64,000 nt of DNA from Roseiarcus sp963780825 (GCA_963780825.1 CAWADL010000003.1:248001-312000); one strand, 5' to 3'. Counted from the first letter of the stretch, positions 26,021 to 35,233 are shown. The notes: a model not told the origin generated them from the sequence alone. Numbers and translations are program-made.

Positions 26021-26172
26021 GTCATCGCCGGGCTTGTTCCGGCCATCCACGCCGTGATGCGCAGTGCAGGTTTCAGAACAAAGAACGCGCCGCTGACAAC
26101 CAGATAGTTGGAACTCTTGAATCCGGCGAGCCACGTAGCGGCGTAGATGGCCGGGACAAGCCCGGCCATGAC
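26021..26172. repeat. Dispersed palindrome family F
   Basis: GTCATCGCCGGGCTTGTTCC and GGGACAAGCCCGGCCATGAC are inverted repeats, extended by CGGCCATCCACGCC / GGCGTAGATGGCCG, around a centre of about 80 bp. It is the only copy in the window. It lies after glgA in a 447-bp gap that also contains an EcfG promoter and a long leader hairpin. Confidence 0.85.
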
Positions 26173-26270
26173 GCTGGACAAATGTTGACAGCCATCTCAG
26201 CAGAACTCTTCGCGAGTTGACGGCGGGCCGGCTAGACGCTGTCCCCTCTTCAACACCGCAACACTTTTGC

Positions 26271-26295
26271 GGAACAAAAAAGTGGAAGCGTCGTT
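26271..26295 (+). promoter_or_regulatory. EcfG-type promoter for the zinc-ribbon metallopeptidase
   Basis: GGAAC (26271-26275), 16 bases, CGTT (26292-26295), an exact match. Unlike the other sites in this island it is far from its gene, leaving a leader of about 135 bases. Confidence 0.75.
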
Positions 26296-26314
26296 GATCA
26301 GACGCCCCCGACTG

Positions 26315-26375
26315 GCCGCTCGACGCCCGACGCGCCTTTGGTATCCCCTTCCCAAACGCGTCGGGCGCGAGCGGC
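26315..26375 (+). promoter_or_regulatory. Long hairpin in the 5' leader of the metallopeptidase transcript
   Basis: GCCGCTCGACGCCCGACGCG pairs with CGCGTCGGGCGCGAGCGGC, a 19-bp stem with one bulge and a 22-base loop, followed by TACTTTTATTTCT. It lies between the EcfG promoter and the start codon. The shape suits an attenuator or a premature terminator, but it could also be another mobile palindrome. Confidence 0.55.
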
Positions 26376-26437
26376 TACTTTTATTTCTAGAGGCCGCGGG
26401 CCCCGGCACGCGCCGCGCCCGCGGATGAGGACGCAGC

Positions 26438-27517
26438 ATGCAATTGTTCGAATGCCAGGGTTGTAGCTCCGCGCTTCACTTTGAAAATACCCAATGTTTG
26501 ACCTGCGGCCGATTGGTCGGCTTCCTGCAGGACCGCTTTCTCATAAGTGCGCTGGAGGGCGGGCCGGCAAGTTTTCAAGCGCTGGGCGCAAGGAAACAAG
26601 CCTATCGGTACTGCGACAACGCTCAGCATGGCGTCTGCAATTGGTTGCTCCCCGACGACGCGAGCGAGCGACTATGCGAGGCTTGCCGACACAACCATAC
26701 GATTCCCGATCTGACCATCCCGCAGAATGTCGCGCGGTGGCGCAGCATCGAGCTCGCCAAACGCTATCTGTTCCGCTCGTTGTTGCGCTGGCGTTTGCCG
26801 CATCCCAACAAAGTTGACGATCCAGAAAGCGGACTAGCCTTCGACTTTCTCAGCGAAGAGGCGCCCGGCGCAAGCCCGGTCATGACGGGTCACGACAACG
26901 GCTTGATTACGCTCAATATCGTGGAAGGCGACGACGTCGAGCGGGAAAAGCGGCGAGCGGCTCTGGGTGAGCCCTACCGGACGCTCGTCGGCCATTTCCG
27001 CCACGAGATCGGGCACTATTATTGGGATCGGCTGGTGCGCGACGGCGGCGCGACGGAAGCGTTCCGCGCGGTGTTCGGCGACGAAGGGATCAACTACGGC
27101 GAAGCGCTGCAACGCCATTATCAGAACGGTCCGCCGGGCGATTGGAGCAACCGCTTTATCAGCGCCTACGCAAGCTCTCACCCATGGGAGGATTTTGCCG
27201 AAACCTGGGCGCATTATCTGCACATAGTCGACGCCCTAGAAACCGCGCGCAGCTACGGTATCGACGTGCGGGCGCACTTTATGCCGGGTACCTCCGGCGC
27301 CAAGATCGATTTCAATCCTTACAGCGCGCCAAGCGCTGAAAGACTGATTGAAGCTTGGGTTCCGCTGACGGTCGCTTTGAACGGCGTCAATCGGAGCATG
27401 GGGCACGGCGATCTATATCCGTTCGTGCTCAACGAGCCGGTGATGCGGAAGCTCGAGTTCGTGCACGATTTGATATCCGGGAAGCTTGCGAGGAAAGCCG
27501 AGCCGGAGGCCGCGTGA
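26438..27517 (+). CDS. Zinc-ribbon putative zinc-binding metallopeptidase
   Basis: A 359-residue cytoplasmic protein. The N-terminus is a zinc ribbon with CQGCSSALHFENTQCLTCG (6-24) and a second pair near CRH. The catalytic part holds HEIGHYYW (189-196), a gluzincin-type HExxH motif, with downstream Glu/Asp-rich WEDFAETWAHYLH that supplies further ligands. This matches the Peptidase_Mx family, of unknown substrate. GAGG lies seven bases before the ATG. Transcription from an EcfG promoter is likely, so this is a candidate stress protease. Confidence 0.85.
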   Translation: MQLFECQGCSSALHFENTQCLTCGRLVGFLQDRFLISALEGGPASFQALGARKQAYRYCDNAQHGVCNWLLPDDASERLCEACRHNHTIPDLTIPQNVARWRSIELAKRYLFRSLLRWRLPHPNKVDDPESGLAFDFLSEEAPGASPVMTGHDNGLITLNIVEGDDVEREKRRAALGEPYRTLVGHFRHEIGHYYWDRLVRDGGATEAFRAVFGDEGINYGEALQRHYQNGPPGDWSNRFISAYASSHPWEDFAETWAHYLHIVDALETARSYGIDVRAHFMPGTSGAKIDFNPYSAPSAERLIEAWVPLTVALNGVNRSMGHGDLYPFVLNEPVMRKLEFVHDLISGKLARKAEPEAA

Positions 27518-27572
27518 GGGCGGACGAAGTGACATAACGGCCGCCGACAGCGAGGCATATTGACGGGCGCCT

Positions 27573-27669
27573 TGTAGCCGCGGACTCCAGTCCGCGGTGG
27601 TTAAGAGATCGAGCCTTGCCGAGAAAGAGCCAATCTCCGGGAGACCGCGGTCTGGAGACCGCGGCTACA
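27573..27669. repeat. Dispersed palindrome family A, copy 2 (variant core)
   Basis: The ends TGTAGCCGCGG and CCGCGGCTACA are the same as in the other copies, but the core palindromes are GGACTCCAGTCC and GGTCTGGAGACC instead of GGTCGTTGACC. Arms and cores therefore vary together while the termini stay fixed. Confidence 0.85.
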
Positions 27670-27763
27670 GGCACCAAAGAATCTGCCCCGATTGCCTACG
27701 CGGCTTCGCGAGGATGAACATCGGGGATAACCACAGCGCACAATTCGCGACGTCCTTGAATTC

Positions 27764-27805
27764 CTCCATCCGCTCTCCATCTAGAGACCATCTAACCGGA
27801 TGGAG
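27764..27805 (+). promoter_or_regulatory. Inverted repeat just upstream of the RHH gene, possible operator
   Basis: CTCCATCCG (27764-27772) and CGGATGGAG (27797-27805) are inverted repeats, with GAGACCATCT in between repeating part of the half-site. The right arm overlaps the ribosome binding site of the RHH gene, a layout expected for autoregulation. This is an inference from position only. Confidence 0.4.
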
Positions 27806-27813
27806 AAGCGGCG

Positions 27814-28234
27814 ATGCCGGATAACGTTATTGAGCTGCGACCGAAAACCGCCGACAGCGAAAAGATCACCGTCAATCTAGGTTTCGTCGATCTGGGACGG
27901 ATCGATCTGCTGGTCAGAGATGGCTTTTACGCCAATCGCGCGGACTTCATCCGCACGGCGGTTCGAAATCAGGCAGATCGCCATGACGAGTTCGCTCCGA
28001 CAATCCGTCGCGCGGCGGCAGCTGAAGCTTGGCTTATCGCACTACGCGCGAAAGGACCTTGAGGCCGCCCGCGACGCCGGAACGCCCCTGCACATCCAGG
28101 TCTTGGGCCTCGCCAGCATCGCTAGCGATGTGACGCCTGAACTGGCGCGCGCGGCGGTGGCCTCCGTCGAGGTCCTAGGCGCTTTCCAGGCCAGCGCCGC
28201 CGTGAAAGCCGCCCTCGCCGATCGTACCTCCTGA
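27814..28234 (+). CDS. Ribbon-helix-helix (CopG-like) regulator linked to PHB depolymerase, frameshifted
   Basis: The first part (KITVNLGFVDLGRIDLLV, then YANRADFIRTAVRNQ) is a ribbon-helix-helix DNA-binding domain. After about 60 codons the frame changes near 28000 and continues as SVARRQLKLGLSHYARKDLEAAR to a stop at 28232-28234. Removing one base gives 139 residues with a helical C-terminal half, as in RHH regulators found beside esterases of this type. GGAGAAGCGGCG precedes the ATG. It lies 44 bp before the esterase gene and probably regulates it. Confidence 0.75.
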
Positions 28235-28278
28235 GCGCGAACCCCCGCCAACCTCCCTTCAAGTCCACGAGACAGCTT

Positions 28279-29421
28279 ATGAATGCGATTTCAAAAATAG
28301 ACATGGCTGAAGTGCTTCGCCTTACGAAGGTCGGCAAGCTCGCCGAGGCGGTCAATTTGCTGCAAGGCGTCAAACCGCCGAGTGGGCCGGCTCCTGAGGC
28401 GCCTCGGACGACCACGAGACTTATTGGATGGGTCGGGGGCGCCGCGCGACCCCGTGAGACAACCGCCGCGCCTCCGCTCGCGCGCACCATGCAGGCGCTT
28501 CGCGGACGACTTCCGAAGTCCGGCTTTCCCGCGCTCCGACCCCAGCGACTGCCGCCCGCGCCGTTGCCAGAGGGTGCTCGTTTCGAAACGCGGTCCTTCT
28601 CCAACGAAGTGGGATCACGAACCTACAAGGTCTACATTCCTAGCCACTATAAAGAGCAATCGCTTCCTGTGGTCGTCATGCTGCACGGCTGCACCCAGGA
28701 CCCCGACGACTTCGCTGCAGGCACACGGATGAATGAGGTGGCCGAGGAACTCGGTTTTCTGGTCGTGTATCCATGCCAGCCTCAGTCGGCCAACCTGCAA
28801 AAATGTTGGAACTGGTTCAATGCGGGCGACCAGCAACGCGACGGAGGCGAGCCTTCGCTCATCGCCGGCATCACCCGCGAAGTTATCGAGGCGTTTTCAG
28901 CGGATTCGCAGCGGATTTATGCCGCAGGCCTTTCGGCGGGCGGCGCCGCGGCCGCGATCCTGGCCATGCGCCATTCCGACTTGTTCGCGGCGGTAGGGGT
29001 ACACTCCGGGCTGGCCTGCGGCGCCGCCCGCGATTTGCCTTCGGCTTTTGCGGCCATGCAGGGCGGCGGGGCCGTGGCGCCTCGTGGGGAGGGTCGGCAA
29101 GTCCCAACCATCGTTTTCCACGGTGACGCCGATAGAACCGTCAGCCCCGTCAACGCCGATCAGGTCATCGCGCAGGCCGGGATGAACATGCAGTTGACCG
29201 AGATGGTGACACACGGTGAGACGCCGGCTGGAGTCGCGTACACCCGCACGGTTTATATCGGCGCCAACGGCGTGGATATGGCCGAGCGTTGGACTTTGCG
29301 CGGCGCAGGCCACGCATGGTCCGGCGGAAGCGCCAACGGCTCCTATACGGACCCGCGCGGCCCCGACGCAAGCCGTGAAATGATCCGCTTCTTCTTCAGG
29401 CACAAACTGATCGCGAGCTAG
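28279..29421 (+). CDS. PHB depolymerase-family esterase (LpqC-like)
   Basis: An alpha/beta hydrolase of 380 residues of the esterase_phb family. HGCTQDPDDF gives the oxyanion-hole region, GLSAGG (217-222) holds the nucleophile Ser219, and FHGDAD and GAGHAWSGG supply the acid and histidine regions. A proline- and arginine-rich stretch (30-100) separates a short helical N-terminus from the catalytic domain. No clear signal peptide is present, so intracellular action on polyhydroxybutyrate or a related polyester is possible, but other ester substrates are known in the family. No good ribosome binding site precedes the ATG. Confidence 0.85.
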   Translation: MNAISKIDMAEVLRLTKVGKLAEAVNLLQGVKPPSGPAPEAPRTTTRLIGWVGGAARPRETTAAPPLARTMQALRGRLPKSGFPALRPQRLPPAPLPEGARFETRSFSNEVGSRTYKVYIPSHYKEQSLPVVVMLHGCTQDPDDFAAGTRMNEVAEELGFLVVYPCQPQSANLQKCWNWFNAGDQQRDGGEPSLIAGITREVIEAFSADSQRIYAAGLSAGGAAAAILAMRHSDLFAAVGVHSGLACGAARDLPSAFAAMQGGGAVAPRGEGRQVPTIVFHGDADRTVSPVNADQVIAQAGMNMQLTEMVTHGETPAGVAYTRTVYIGANGVDMAERWTLRGAGHAWSGGSANGSYTDPRGPDASREMIRFFFRHKLIAS

Positions 29422-29555
29422 CGCCTCGCGCGCAAATTTGCCAAACGCCACACATGCATTAGAAGCCCCGACAGCAAAATACGCGGGGGGAAGACAAGCG
29501 GGCGCGGCGCCCGGGCGAGGCCCCTCGCGCCGCAAAAGGTTCGGGGCCGAATACA

Positions 29556-31835
29556 ATGACCAAACTTACCGGGGGCCGCCCCTCCATCACCGATCAGGAG
29601 GCGCTGCTAGTTCCATTCGCGCGGCCGGCCGGGCAAGCTCGAGATCATCGCCACCAAGCCGATGGCGACCCAGCGCGATCTCTCGCTCGCCTATTCCCCT
29701 GGCGTCGCCGTGCCCGTGAAGGCGATCGCCGAAGACCCTTCGAAGGCCTACGACTACACCTCGCGCGGCAACATGGTCGCGGTCATCTCCAACGGCACGG
29801 CGATCCTGGGGCTCGGCAATCTCGGCGCGCTCGCTTCAAAGCCGGTGATGGAAGGCAAGGCGGTGCTGTTCAAGCGCTTCGCCGACGTCGACTCGATCGA
29901 CCTCGAAGTCGGCACCGAAGACCCGGAAGAATTCATCAATGCGGTGAAATTCCTCGGCCCCTCGTTCGGCGGCATCAACCTCGAGGACATCAAGGCGCCA
30001 GAGTGCTTCATCATCGAGGAGCGCCTGCGCGAGCTGATGGACATCCCCGTCTTCCACGATGACCAGCACGGCACCGCGATCATCGCCGCGGCCGGAATGC
30101 TGAACGCGATGCACATGACAGATCGCGACATCAAACAAACCAAGCTCGTCTGCAACGGCGCGGGCGCGGCTGGCATCGCCTGCCTGGATCTGATCAAGGC
30201 GATGGGCTTCGCGCCGGAGAACGTCGTGCTCTGCGACACCAAGGGCGTCGTTTATCGCGGGCGAAGCGAGGGCATGAACCAATGGAAGTCGGCGCACGCC
30301 ATCGACACCAGCGCGCGCACGCTCGCAGATGCGATGGTCGGCGCCGACATCTTCTTCGGCCTCTCCGCCAAGGGCGCGCTCTCGGCGGACATGGTGAGGT
30401 CGATGGCGCCCAATCCGATCATCTTCGCGATGGCCAACCCCGATCCAGAGATCACGCCCGAAGACGCGCAGGCCGTGCGCGACGACGTGATCGTGGCGAC
30501 GGGCCGCTCGGACTATCCCAACCAGGTCAACAACGTCCTCGGTTTCCCCTACATCTTCCGCGGCGCGCTCGACGTGCGCGCCAAGACCATCAACATGGAG
30601 ATGAAGATCGCCGCCGCTCACGCGCTCGCCGAGCTCGCGCGCGAGGACGTGCCCGACGAGGTCGCGGTCGCCTATCGCGGCGCGCGGCCGCGCTTCGGGC
30701 GCGACTACATCATCCCGACGCCGTTCGATCCCCGGCTCATCCATGTCGTGCCGATGGCGGTCGCCAAGGCCGCGATGGAATCGGGCGTCGCGCAGCGGCC
30801 GATCGTCGACATGAACGCCTACAAGGCCCAGCTCTCCGCGCGACGCGACCCGGTCGCGGCGGTCATGCAGCGGGTGTACGAGCGCGTGCGGCGGATGCCG
30901 AAGCGCGTCGTCTTCGCCGAGGGCGAGGAGGAGCAGGTCATCCGCGCCGCCTATTCCTTCGTCACCCAGGGCCTCGGCAGCGCCATTCTGGTCGGACGCG
31001 AGGACCGCGTGCGCGCGGTCGCGGCGCATAGCGGGCTCGATCTCGAAGAAAAGGGCATCGAAATCCACAATGCGCGGCTCTCGCATCGCAACGCGCTCTA
31101 CGCGCAGTTTCTCTATGAGCGCCTGCAGCGACGCGGCTTCCTGTTCCGCGACTGCCAGCGCCTGGTCAACCAGGACCGCAACTCATTCGCCGCCGCGATG
31201 GTCGCGCGCGGCGACGCCGACGCGATGGTGACGGGCGTCACCCGCAACTTCTCGATCGCGCTCGAAGAAGTGCGACGCGTCGTCGACGACAAGCCCGGTC
31301 ATCGCGTGATCGGCGTGTCGCTGGTGCTCGCGCGCGGACAGCCAGTGGTGGTGGCCGACACCGCGATCACGGAAATGCCCGACGCGCGACGATCTCGCGC
31401 AGATCGCCATCGAGGCGGCCGGCGTTGCGCGGCGGCTGGGCTACGAGCCGCGCGTGGCGATGCTCGCCTTCTCCAACTTCGGCCATCCGCCGGGCGAGCG
31501 CACCGCAGCGGGTGCAGGAGGCGGTGCGGATTCTCGACGCCAAGCGCGTCGATTTCGAATACGACGGCGAGATGGCCGCCGACGTCGCGCTCAATCGCGA
31601 ACTGATGGCCGCCTATCCGTTCTGCCGCCTGACCGACACCGCCAACGTGCTGATCATGCCGGCCTTCCACTCCGCTTCGATCTCGACCCGCATGCTGCAG
31701 GAGCTCGGCGGCGCGACGGTGATCGGGCCGCTGATCGTCGGGCTGGAGAAGCCGGTGCAGATCGTCTCGCTCGGCGCCAAGGATAGCGACATCGTCAACA
31801 TGGCGGCGCTGGCGAGCTTCAACATCGGGGGTTAA
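29556..31835 (+). CDS. maeB: NADP-dependent malic enzyme with phosphotransacetylase-like domain (MaeB), three frame breaks
   Basis: Malic enzyme decarboxylates malate to pyruvate and makes NADPH. The N-terminus (MTKLTGGRPSITDQEALL) is in one frame; one extra base near 29612 shifts to the main frame, and two further extra bases near 31388 and 31505 move the last 150 codons. Removing the three gives 758 residues, the normal MaeB length. The malic domain holds YSPGVAVP, DDQHGTA and VCNGAGAAG (about residues 1-400), and the C-terminal part (about 430-758) is the PTA-like domain that regulates the enzyme. All segments keep family-level identity, so errors in the sequence are the likely cause. Confidence 0.88.
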
Positions 31836-31849
31836 ACGGAAAGCGCGAT

Positions 31850-31968
31850 TGTAGCCGCGATCTCCAGATCGCGGTTTTAAAGTGATCGGCGCTTCCCCGG
31901 CAAGGCGCGATCTCACCCCCCACCGCGATCTGGAGATCGCGGCTACAGGCCTGGAGATCGCGGCTACA
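31850..31968. repeat. Dispersed palindrome family A, copy 3 (GATC core, extra half)
   Basis: TGTAGCCGCGATCTCCAGATCGCGG faces CCGCGATCTGGAGATCGCGGCTACA; the right arm's end (CTGGAGATCGCGGCTACAGG) is then duplicated in tandem. It lies between maeB and kup. Confidence 0.85.
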
Positions 31969-32085
31969 GGCGCCTCGCCTTTGGCTCCACCAAAACGTCT
32001 ACGGGTCTAGTCGGAGTTGCCCGCCGCTTGCGCGTGAGTTATTGTCGCGTCAAACAACAGGTGCGACGGCGGCGAGGAAACTTCG

Positions 32086-34008
32086 ATGACCGCGACCGCG
32101 AGTATCCTGACCGCAAGGCACGATCATACGCGGCGCGCGGTGCTTCCCTCCGCGATGGCCTGCATGGGCATCGTTTTCGGCGACATCGGCACCAGCCCGC
32201 TCTACACGCTCAACGTTGCGATCAAGACCGCCAGCCCGAGCGGTCAGCCGACGCCAGAGGCGGTGATCGGCATCGTTTCGCTGATCTTCTGGTCGCTGAT
32301 CATCGTCATCTCGATCAAATACGCGATCCTCATCATGCGCGCCGACAACCACGGCGAGGGCGGCATTTTGGCGCTGCTGGCGCTTGTGAGCCCGCGGCGC
32401 GCCAAGAAGAACAAATGGCGCGCCGTGCTCGTCGTCGTCGGCCTCATCGGCGCCACGCTGCTGTACGGCGACGGAACGATCACCCCGGCAATCTCCGTCT
32501 TGAGCGCGATCGAGGGCCTGAAGATCTATGCGCCGCAGTTGGGACATTTCGTCATTCCCTTGACCGTGATCATCCTAGTCGGACTGTTCCTTATTCAACG
32601 AAATGGAACCTCCTGGATCGGCAAATTTTTTGGGCCAATCATGCTGATCTGGTTTGTCGCTTCTGGATTGCTCGGCATCGTCGGGATCGCGAAGTCGCCG
32701 GCAATATTGGCGGCGCTGAGTCCGCTGCCGGCGATTATCTATCTGTTTCATGCCGGTCCCCTGGCCTTTGTCGTGATTGGCGGCGCCTTCCTCGCCGTCA
32801 CCGGCGGCGAGGCGTTCTATGCGGACATGGGGCACTTCGGCCCGCTGCCGATTCGATTGGCTTGGTTCGGCGTCGCGCTGCCGGCGTTGACGCTCAACTA
32901 TTTCGGCCAGGGCGGCCTGCTGCTGGCTGAACCCACCAATCCCGCCGTGCTCGACAGTCCGTTCTACGCACTGGCGCCGGACTGGGCGCGTTGGCCGCTC
33001 ATCGTGATGGCGACGGCAGCCACCGTGATTGCCGCTCAGTCGATCATCTCCGGCGCGTTTTCGTTGACGCAGCAGGCGATCAACCTCGGCTTCCTGCCGC
33101 GCATGAACGTAGTGCACACGGAGGGCCAGGAGATCGGCCAGATTTACGTGCCGTTCGTCAACTGGGCGTTGGCGGCGGGGACCTTGGCCGCGGTCATCGG
33201 CTTCGGTTCTTCCGATGCCTTGGCTGGCGCTTACGGCATCGCGGTATCGTTGTTGATGGTGATCACGACGCTGATGGCGACGTCGGTCGCGCTGCACTGG
33301 AAGATCAACCCAGTGATCGTCTACGGCATAAATTTCAGCCTGCTCGGTCTCGACACGGTGTTCTTCGCCTCGACTTCAACCAAGCTGCTCGACGGGGGTT
33401 GGTTTCCGCTGCTCATCGCCTTGGTCATCGCCTTCCTCATGCTGACTTGGCGGAAGGGCGAGGAGGTGATGGATGCGGTGCGGATCGAGGTGCGGCAACG
33501 CGGCGACGCGTTTCTCGCGGCCCTGAAGGCCAATCCGCCGCACCGTGTTCCCGGAACCGCGATCGTGCTCGGTCGCATGTCCAAGGGCGTGCCGCTGGCG
33601 CTCTCGCATAATGTGAGTTGCAATCGCGTGCTGCACGAGAACGTGCTGCTTGTTGCCGTCTCGACAACTGAAGTTCCGCGCACGCCGGACGATCAACGCA
33701 TCGTTGTCACGCCGATCGGCGAGGGGATCGCGCGCGCTGAGCTGCGCTTCGGCTTCATGGAGGAGCCCAACATCCCCAAGGAATTGGCGGAGGCGATGGC
33801 GAACGGCAAGCTGCGTACGTTCGATCTCGGCAAGACGGTCTACTATACCGGACACGAGACGATTATTCCGTCGGGCCGTCGGCCGGGACTACCGCGATGG
33901 CGCGAAGCGATCTTTGCTTTCCTGCATCACAACGCGCAAAGGCCCGGGGCTTTTTTCAAGATTCCCGGCTCGCAGATCATGGAGATCGGCATCGAATTCG
34001 AGATATGA
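32086..34008 (+). CDS. kup: Kup-type low-affinity potassium uptake protein
   Basis: Kup is a potassium/proton symporter of the inner membrane. The 640-residue protein has about 12 membrane segments in the first 450 residues and a soluble C-terminal domain. MGIVFGDIGTSPLYTL and DNHGEGGILALLAL are the family signatures, and GDGTITPAISVLSAIEG follows in the third helix region. GAGGAAAC precedes the ATG. It is not obviously part of an operon; palindromes lie on both sides. Confidence 0.95.
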   Translation: MTATASILTARHDHTRRAVLPSAMACMGIVFGDIGTSPLYTLNVAIKTASPSGQPTPEAVIGIVSLIFWSLIIVISIKYAILIMRADNHGEGGILALLALVSPRRAKKNKWRAVLVVVGLIGATLLYGDGTITPAISVLSAIEGLKIYAPQLGHFVIPLTVIILVGLFLIQRNGTSWIGKFFGPIMLIWFVASGLLGIVGIAKSPAILAALSPLPAIIYLFHAGPLAFVVIGGAFLAVTGGEAFYADMGHFGPLPIRLAWFGVALPALTLNYFGQGGLLLAEPTNPAVLDSPFYALAPDWARWPLIVMATAATVIAAQSIISGAFSLTQQAINLGFLPRMNVVHTEGQEIGQIYVPFVNWALAAGTLAAVIGFGSSDALAGAYGIAVSLLMVITTLMATSVALHWKINPVIVYGINFSLLGLDTVFFASTSTKLLDGGWFPLLIALVIAFLMLTWRKGEEVMDAVRIEVRQRGDAFLAALKANPPHRVPGTAIVLGRMSKGVPLALSHNVSCNRVLHENVLLVAVSTTEVPRTPDDQRIVVTPIGEGIARAELRFGFMEEPNIPKELAEAMANGKLRTFDLGKTVYYTGHETIIPSGRRPGLPRWREAIFAFLHHNAQRPGAFFKIPGSQIMEIGIEFEI

Positions 34009-34014
34009 GCGCCT

Positions 34015-34092
34015 CCTGGGACCGCGCGCGTCCCGTCCGCTCTTTGCCGACGCTGCACCGCCAAGAGCGGACGGGACGTCCGCGGTCCCAGG
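34015..34092. repeat. Palindrome downstream of kup
   Basis: CCTGGGACCGCGCGCGTCCCGTCCGCTCTT and its inverted copy ending GCGGTCCCAGG flank an 18-base centre, with each arm carrying smaller palindromes (GGGACC, CGTCCCGTCC). It abuts the next element at 34097. Confidence 0.8.
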
Positions 34093-34096
34093 GGCG

Positions 34097-34276
34097 CTAG
34101 AGCGATTTTTGATCCGATTGAATCGCGCACGCCTTCCTGTCCCCGCGAACGCGGGGATCCAGGGGCTACGCGACGTGCGCTTCCACGTGTTGGCCACACG
34201 ACGTGCGGTAGCCCCTGGATCCCCGCGTTCGCGGGGATGACAACGAACGTTTCAACTTGATCGGAAACCGCTCTAA
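34097..34276. repeat. MITE-like element, family D, copy 1
   Basis: The 180-bp element has terminal inverted repeats of about 26 bp (CTAGAGCGATTTTTGATC at the left, GATCGGAAACCGCTCTAA at the right) and an inner palindrome with CCCCGCGAACGCGGGGATCCAGGGG arms. The second copy at 55992-56186 has similar ends. The right end supplies the stop codon region of the VOC gene. Confidence 0.75.
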
Positions 34277-34866
34277 CGATGGCGCGCGTACGGATCCTTC
34301 GGCCCGCGATCCTCAGACAAACTCGGCCGCGAGCGCTGAACCAGCGCCTCGATCGCATCAGCGAGGTGAACTTCCTTGATCGCCCGATCGCCGCGCGAGA
34401 CGCGCAGCTTATGCGCTTCGATCAGCACGTCGGAATGCGTGAATCCCGTCGGCGGCTCGAACTTATAGCAAGACAGTTCAATCAAGAGGCCGAGCGGATC
34501 CTGAAAATAGATGGCGTCGAAAATATGCCTGTCACGCACGCCCGTATTTTCAATCCCGCGCTCCTTGAGCCGCTCGACCGCCTGCATGAAAACCGCGCGC
34601 GACACGTTGAAGGCAATGTGATGGACGCAGCCGGGCTCGGTTGGCGTTCGCCGAGCTAGCGGCTTGCGATCTTCTTGGGTGAAGATGGTGATCAGGCGCC
34701 CGTCGCCGGGATCGAAATAAATATGGCTTTCGCGGGCGTTGTCGAGATTGGGCTGTTCGAACACGAAGGGCATGCCGAGCACGCCCTCCCAAAAGTCGAT
34801 TGAGGTCTGCCGGTCCGCGCCGACCAGGGTGATGTGATGCACACCTTGGGTCTGAAGCTTGTTCAT
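34273..34866 (-). CDS. VOC-family protein (glyoxalase/dioxygenase fold)
   Basis: A 197-residue vicinal-oxygen-chelate protein with two beta-alpha-beta modules (about 6-70 and 75-135). GVHHITL and CVHHIAF supply histidines and LLIELS the glutamate of the usual metal site. YFDPGDG and IYFQDPLG are typical of ring-cleaving dioxygenase-like or glyoxalase-like members, but the reaction cannot be assigned. GAGGAAACGCG precedes the ATG. The last codons lie at the end of a MITE-like element, so the C-terminus may have been altered by its insertion. Confidence 0.8.
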   Translation of the reverse strand: MNKLQTQGVHHITLVGADRQTSIDFWEGVLGMPFVFEQPNLDNARESHIYFDPGDGRLITIFTQEDRKPLARRTPTEPGCVHHIAFNVSRAVFMQAVERLKERGIENTGVRDRHIFDAIYFQDPLGLLIELSCYKFEPPTGFTHSDVLIEAHKLRVSRGDRAIKEVHLADAIEALVQRSRPSLSEDRGPKDPYARHR

Positions 34867-34897
34867 CGCGTTTCCTCAGCCTAGCGCAGGCGCGAGC

Positions 34898-34950
34898 TGT
34901 AGCCGCGATCTCAAGATCGCGCCTGCCGCGGTCTGGAGATCGCGGCTACA
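34898..34950. repeat. Dispersed palindrome family A, copy 4 (short)
   Basis: TGTAGCCGCGATCTCAAGATCGCG and GCGGTCTGGAGATCGCGGCTACA face each other with almost no centre. It separates the VOC and CDGSH genes. Confidence 0.8.
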
Positions 34951-34963
34951 GGTGCTCAGCGCG

Positions 34964-35203
34964 TCAAAGCCGGTTGTGAGATCCGTCGCAGAGCGGCGAA
35001 TTCAGCGTATTCTTGCAGCCGCAGAACCAAGCCGTTCCGTCCTTATCGGCGGTGTACGGCTTGGGCGCGAAATCGCTGCCTTTGTGCGAACCGTCGCAAA
35101 ACGGTTGTTTGGAGGATTGGCCGCAGGCGCACCACCAGTAGGTCTTGCCTGCTTCGACGGCGGCGCTGTAGGGCGCCTTTTGCGCGACAACCGGTTCCGC
35201 CAT
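34964..35203 (-). CDS. CDGSH iron-sulfur protein, two motifs
   Basis: A 79-residue protein with two CDGSH-type cluster motifs: CACGQSSKQPFCDGSH (about 25-40) and CGCKNTLNSPLCDGSH (about 61-76), each giving three cysteines and one histidine for a 2Fe-2S cluster. Such small proteins carry or transfer clusters or electrons in the cytoplasm. GAGGAGGCGG precedes the ATG. It lies 30 bp after rplS on the same strand and may share its transcript. Confidence 0.92.
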   Translation of the reverse strand: MAEPVVAQKAPYSAAVEAGKTYWWCACGQSSKQPFCDGSHKGSDFAPKPYTADKDGTAWFCGCKNTLNSPLCDGSHNRL

Positions 35204-35233
35204 TTCCGCCTCCTCAGTTAACGAGGGCGAAGT

